From contig CBDDPH010000002.1 in assembly GCA_965232265.1 (NCBI GenBank), forward strand, positions 4,588,001-4,652,000: a stretch of 64,000 bases of DNA, in the 5' to 3' direction. A program made the position numbers and the translations under genes. Positions within the stretch are counted from its first letter, which is position 1. Each line of letters opens with the position of its first letter. Positions 61,254 to 64,000 of this stretch are shown in pieces. Below the pieces are notes generated by a model. That model worked only from the letters and a program-made list of their open reading frames with translations, made no database searches and was not told the DNA's origin. The DNA comes from VXRD01 sp965232265. GTDB lineage: Bacteria; Latescibacterota; UBA2968.

Positions 61254-61877
61254 CTACATCTCCGATGAATCTTCACTTTGCTCGGATTCCTCCTGCGCCT
61301 CGGATTCCTTTTTCATCTGATCGCGATCTCCACCTCGGCGACCGCGAAACCAGCCGCGACCTCTGAACCGGGGACCATCGCCATCTCTGAAACCCGGACC
61401 ACGGCCTCTAAACCCAGGTCCACCGCGACCTCTGAAACCCGAACCACCACGCCCGCGAAACCCCTCGCGACCACCTCGTCGCATCTCACCGAGCTTCTCC
61501 TTTTGTTCAGCCGTCAGCAAATTTCTAACATCAATACCGTGTTGAATCTCGCGCGCCATAATTTTTCCCTGCGCCGCCGTCACCGCATCGACCTTAGCCT
61601 GAATATCCGAAGCCGATGGATTGTCCTGCTTCCGAATTTCACCCAAATCGATCCGCGCCTTTTGATGTGCCGCGCGCAAATCGATCATCGCCTTTTGATG
61701 GACAGAACGCAGATCAGACATCTTTTCCTTCTGCTCATCCGTCAACTCCAGCGCCGCCATACCGCGCATACCGCGGCGTTGGCCCCTTTGGGCTTCTGCC
61801 TGTTTCACAAAAGCGACACTGCCAATAATGCCAATAATGAAAACACCGATAACTGCGTAGATAATTTTGCGTTTCAT
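61254..61877 (-). CDS. Spy/CpxP-like periplasmic protein with FRGRG-repeat tail
   Basis: 207-aa protein with an N-terminal anchor or signal (residues 4-24, VIGVFIIGIIGSVAFV). Residues 40-130 are helical with two LTDEQK/LTAEQK motifs, the hallmark of Spy/CpxP-type LTXXQ proteins that act as ATP-independent chaperones or metal sensors. From 133 on the chain is Gly/Arg-rich with about five FRGRG repeats, ending in an acidic Ser/Glu tail (EESEQSEDSSEM). The start has ATGAGGAG upstream. The RG-rich part is unusual for a periplasmic protein. It follows a second Spy-like gene by 113 bp, in the same direction as the ECF sigma operon. Confidence 0.75.
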   Translation of the reverse strand: MKRKIIYAVIGVFIIGIIGSVAFVKQAEAQRGQRRGMRGMAALELTDEQKEKMSDLRSVHQKAMIDLRAAHQKARIDLGEIRKQDNPSASDIQAKVDAVTAAQGKIMAREIQHGIDVRNLLTAEQKEKLGEMRRGGREGFRGRGGSGFRGRGGPGFRGRGPGFRDGDGPRFRGRGWFRGRRGGDRDQMKKESEAQEESEQSEDSSEM

Positions 61878-61990
61878 GATACCAACTCCTCATAGTTAAA
61901 CAGCAGTTTCCCTGTCTGTTTGTAGTAAAAAATCGAACAACCCTCGGCTGCGTTCAGGCCGGCATCTGTTCACAACGCGAAAGTCACGAG

Positions 61991-62440
61991 CTATGGTGGT
62001 CCTCGGCGGGAACCGGGTGGACGGTCTCCCGGGGGACCTCGGCGACCACCACCTCGGCCGCGGAATCCTTGACGTCTATTTTTTTCCTCAAATTTTGCAA
62101 ACTGCTCAGGCGTGAGAATCGTCTTCAACTTCTCGCGCAATTTTTGCTCCTGCAACCGCATATCTTCGCCAATTTTTCGGCGCATCGTATCAATCTCGCG
62201 CCGATATTCCTGAAATGCAGCCCGCACAGCACTTTTTTGCTCATCCGACAAAGCGAGATCATCACTCAAACGCTCAATCATGCGGTTGTAGTCATAAGAA
62301 CGCCCACGCGCCCCAGGTGGGCCGGGGGGACCGGGTGAGCGCAAAAACTTGCGCTCGACAATAGTACCACACACCAGCCCCAGGGCAAAAATGCCCATAA
62401 ATAGAAGAACGGCCTGTGTGCGAGGGGTAAAAGAAAACAT
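61991..62440 (-). CDS. Membrane-anchored Spy-like protein with collagen-like and RG-rich parts
   Basis: 149-aa protein. TM segment at 8-28 (AVLLFMGIFALGLVCGTIVE), then a short collagen-like stretch SPGPPGPPGARG. A helical heavy-metal-resistance/Spy-type domain follows (MIERLSDDLALSDEQKSAV, LREKLKTILTPEQFAKFEEK), with the SDEQK and TPEQ hallmarks. The C-terminal 30 residues are Gly, Arg and Pro-rich (GFRGRGGGRRGPPGDRP). It begins 20 bp after the anti-sigma stop, so it is co-expressed with the sigma module. Likely a periplasmic envelope-stress sensor or chaperone linked to the anti-sigma factor. Confidence 0.78.
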   Translation of the reverse strand: MFSFTPRTQAVLLFMGIFALGLVCGTIVERKFLRSPGPPGPPGARGRSYDYNRMIERLSDDLALSDEQKSAVRAAFQEYRREIDTMRRKIGEDMRLQEQKLREKLKTILTPEQFAKFEEKNRRQGFRGRGGGRRGPPGDRPPGSRRGPP

Positions 62441-62460
62441 GATAATCCTTTTGCAGTCGT

Positions 62461-62859
62461 TTACTCGGGATAGATAGCCAGGCTATCGGCTTGCACCTCC
62501 GACAGCACCATCTCAGTTTGCGAATCAAAATAATCGGCCACCGTATTTGCCTCGGTATCTCCATTATCTATTAACACCATAAAAATAACAGCAGCCGCAG
62601 CGGCCAAAGGCACGAGGCGTTTGCCCGCCCAGACCAGACTATTCCATAAACTCTCTTCTCGAATCTGTGCCTGAACACCATCCCACAACCCCGGCGAAGA
62701 CGCCATGGGACGCTGACCCAGGCGTCTCTGCACATGGCGAAGCAAATCGTATTCAGCGCGAAACTCTGCATCCTCTGCTATCTGCGCCTCAATCTCACTC
62801 GCCTGTTCCGCAGACAAATTACCGTCAACATAGCGCAACAATTTATCGCGATCAGTCAT
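62461..62859 (-). CDS. Anti-sigma factor-like membrane protein
   Basis: 132-aa protein. The ATG at 62859 overlaps the sigma stop by 4 bp (ATGA), with GGGGAGGAG upstream, so translation is coupled. The cytoplasmic N-terminal part LLRYVDGNLSAEQASEIEAQ resembles the helical sigma-binding domain of anti-sigma factors, but no zinc-binding HxxxCxxC is present. One TM segment (LVPLAAAAAVIFMVLID, about 86-102) leads to a short acidic periplasmic tail. It should hold the ECF sigma factor at the membrane until a signal is sensed. The adjacent Spy-like proteins suggest an envelope-stress or metal signal. Confidence 0.8.
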   Translation of the reverse strand: MTDRDKLLRYVDGNLSAEQASEIEAQIAEDAEFRAEYDLLRHVQRRLGQRPMASSPGLWDGVQAQIREESLWNSLVWAGKRLVPLAAAAAVIFMVLIDNGDTEANTVADYFDSQTEMVLSEVQADSLAIYPE

Positions 62860-63449
62860 ATCTCCTCCCCTTGCCATTCGCGGTATAGCGGCATAAGCAA
62901 ATCGCGTAAACGCGCCCGTGCCCGCGAAAGCCTCGACTTAACAGTCCCGACAGAAACATCTAAAACATCGGCAATTTCCTCTTGAGAAAAACCCTCTATA
63001 TCTTTCATAATCACCACCGCGCGATGATCGGGCGACAGGTGATTGAGCACCTTCTGAATCTCCTCGCGCAACCCAAGCGCGTCAATATCATTTTGCGGTT
63101 TATCCGTACCCAAAAACCGATCCAGTGCCATATCGCTTGCCTCTTGCATCCCCTCAATAGAAACCCGATCTGGCCGCCGTTGCTCACGCTGGGCAAACGT
63201 GAGACAAACATTGGTGGCAATGCGATACAAATACGTGTAAAAACTCGACCGCCCCTCAAACTTTCCCAGTGCTTTATACACCCTGACAAACGCCTCTTGC
63301 GCCGCATCCCTCGCCGTTTCCGGATCGCCGAGAATAGAACACGCCAGACCGTAAATTCGGTCTTCATAACGTTCAACCAACTGGCGAAAAGCCTGCACAT
63401 CGCCCTTTTGACATTGACGAATCAGATCTCGTTCATCAAAATCAGCCAT
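62856..63449 (-). CDS. ECF-type RNA polymerase sigma factor
   Basis: 197-aa sigma-70-family ECF protein. Region 2 (AFRQLVERYEDRIYGLACSI; FVRVYKALGKFEGRSSFYTY) recognises the -10 element and melts DNA. Region 4 (LNHLSPDHRAVVIMKDIEGF; EEIADVLDVSVGTVKSRLSR) binds the -35. There is no C-terminal extension. It is the first gene of the operon, followed by the anti-sigma factor with overlap and two Spy-like envelope proteins, which are probably both regulators and targets. Upstream a 6-bp inverted repeat AACTGG/CCAGTT lies around 63484-63501. Confidence 0.9.
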   Translation of the reverse strand: MADFDERDLIRQCQKGDVQAFRQLVERYEDRIYGLACSILGDPETARDAAQEAFVRVYKALGKFEGRSSFYTYLYRIATNVCLTFAQREQRRPDRVSIEGMQEASDMALDRFLGTDKPQNDIDALGLREEIQKVLNHLSPDHRAVVIMKDIEGFSQEEIADVLDVSVGTVKSRLSRARARLRDLLMPLYREWQGEEI

Positions 63450-63626
63450 GTTATCTTTTTCCTCTGATTCGCCTATCCGCTGATGAACTGGCCTGAACCA
63501 GTTGTATATTATTCGCGCATTAATCTAACCTGACTGATTCATTAATCTGACTCTCGTCTATTCATCTATCCGTTTCGCAGGATTAGACCACCAGATCAAC
63601 ACCCGCGTTCCCTATAAAACAAAAAA

Positions 63627-63653
63627 ATGGACATCGCATTCAGGGATGTCCAT
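63627..63653 (-). terminator. Terminator of the acetolactate-synthase-type gene
   Basis: ATGGACATC (63627-63635) and GATGTCCAT (63645-63653) form a perfect 9-bp stem with a 9-base loop; on the minus strand it is followed by T residues. Confidence 0.75.
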
Positions 63654-63671
63654 GGTTGTCGGGCGCGAGAT

Positions 63672-63692
63672 GGGCGACCGCGAGGGTCGCCC
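63672..63692. repeat. GGGCGACC/GGTCGCCC palindromic repeat
   Basis: 8-bp stem with loop GCGAG, ending CCTAC on the right. Similar in style to the 32.2-kb palindromes; a probable REP-type element. Confidence 0.5.
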
Positions 63693-63708
63693 TACATTAT
63701 GATTTTCC

Positions 63709-63730
63709 ATCTGCGTCCATCTGCGGATCA
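63709..63730. repeat. ATCTGCGT-type intergenic repeat, copy 2
   Basis: ATCTGCGTCCATCTGCGG followed by ATCA. Same core as at 26931-26959; here it overlaps the stop codon of the last gene. Confidence 0.6.
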
Positions 63731-64000
63731 CTCCGTAATAATATCGGCAAACGTCATACCCGAGGGAATCATGGGTAACACATGCTCTTGATACGGCACA
63801 ACCACATCGAGCAAATAGGGACCATTGGAAGAAATCATGCGATCAATAGCCGGCACGAGATCCTCCTTGCGTATCGCCCGTTCGGCAGGCACGCGGAACC
63901 CCTTTGCTATCGCCACATAATCGGGGAAAATGGCGTGACTCGGCGGAATATTCATATCTTCATGCGCCTGCGCCGCTTCCGGATCCCCAATAAAGGTATG
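63728..64000 (-). CDS. Acetolactate synthase-type large subunit, 3' end only
   Basis: C-terminal 90 residues of a thiamine-diphosphate enzyme, continuing beyond the window. The sequence HAIFPDYVAIAKGFRVPAER and DLVPAIDRMISSNGPYLLDV fits the end of the ilvB-type acetolactate synthase family (pyruvate + pyruvate or 2-ketobutyrate to acetohydroxy acids), although related decarboxylases share this region. The stop TGA lies in an intergenic repeat. A terminator follows at 63627-63653. The remaining upstream gene content is not visible. Confidence 0.75.
   Translation of the reverse strand, partial: HTFIGDPEAAQAHEDMNIPPSHAIFPDYVAIAKGFRVPAERAIRKEDLVPAIDRMISSNGPYLLDVVVPYQEHVLPMIPSGMTFADIITE

Noticed and set aside
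63450..63626. ECF-type autoregulatory promoter before the sigma gene
   Set aside because: A 6-bp inverted repeat AACTGG/CCAGTT is present, but I could not identify a matching pair of ECF -35 and -10 elements with proper spacing, so no promoter is claimed.
1..64000. CRISPR array, tRNA or rRNA genes
   Set aside because: No spaced direct repeats of CRISPR size and no cloverleaf or rRNA sequence were seen on either strand; the repeats present are palindromic intergenic units.

Overview
The window comes from a Gram-negative, diderm bacterium. It has a SusC/SusD pair, TonB-linked receptors, a PorV-like outer-membrane protein, lipoboxes and an ECF sigma/anti-sigma module. The density of phytanoyl-CoA-dioxygenase-like (PhyH) genes, Cys-type sulfatases, enolase-superfamily sugar dehydratases and DUF1501/DUF1800 genes is what I would expect from an FCB-group lineage such as Latescibacterota, or a Poribacteria-like lineage. 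That placement is inference from gene content only.

Layout. 1-3.7 kb: an AT-rich glycan-type cluster (ABC exporter, glycosyltransferase, phosphoribosyltransferase), compositionally unlike the rest. 3.8-13.6 kb: a sugar-acid/carbohydrate neighbourhood (isomerase/epimerase, enolase-superfamily dehydratase, a putative alpha/alpha-toroid protein, transglutaminase-like protein, PhyH, uronate-dehydrogenase-like SDR, tandem alpha/beta hydrolase, DUF6807). 13.6-24 kb: housekeeping and envelope genes (NUDIX, pyrE, an Ig-fused solute-binding lipoprotein, SusC/SusD, RND pump). 24.3-38.1 kb: an accessory region with six intact PhyH genes, one PhyH-like remnant, three sulfatases, SDR, HIBADH-type dehydrogenase, cupin, carboxylesterase and an orphan HicB. 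38.1-43.2 kb: DUF1800-DUF1501-DUF1800. 43.3-52.8 kb: a leftward operon for an outer-membrane system (a frameshifted beta-barrel gene, TonB receptor, 913-aa secreted protein with a FlgD-like C-terminus, PorV-like protein, lipoprotein). 53-57.7 kb: MFS, methyltransferase, archaeal-type AspRS and adenosine-kinase-type genes. 57.7-61 kb: gamma-glutamyltranspeptidase, VOC protein, a small stand-alone gene and DUF3047. 61.2-63.5 kb: ECF sigma, anti-sigma and two Spy-like Arg/Gly-rich periplasmic proteins. The window ends inside a thiamine-diphosphate enzyme of the acetolactate-synthase type.

The most striking signal is upstream of the AspRS gene. A 29-codon leader ORF carries a run of Asn and Asp codons (N-N-N-D-D-N-N). 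It is followed by an intrinsic terminator whose 5' arm can instead pair, over 11 bp, with the leader's Arg codons. This is the full anatomy of a ribosome-mediated transcription attenuator for an aspartyl-tRNA synthetase. The mixed Asn/Asp codons suggest that the enzyme charges both tRNA-Asp and tRNA-Asn.

Other notable signals are: twin TGGT-N11-ACCA operators 52 bp apart between divergent sugar genes; a 60-aa gene with its own promoter and terminator; a REP/BIME-like palindrome family; intergenic repeats that write the C-termini of two proteins; a frameshifted outer-membrane protein gene; and a recently duplicated DUF1800 gene with a Met/Gly-rich insert.
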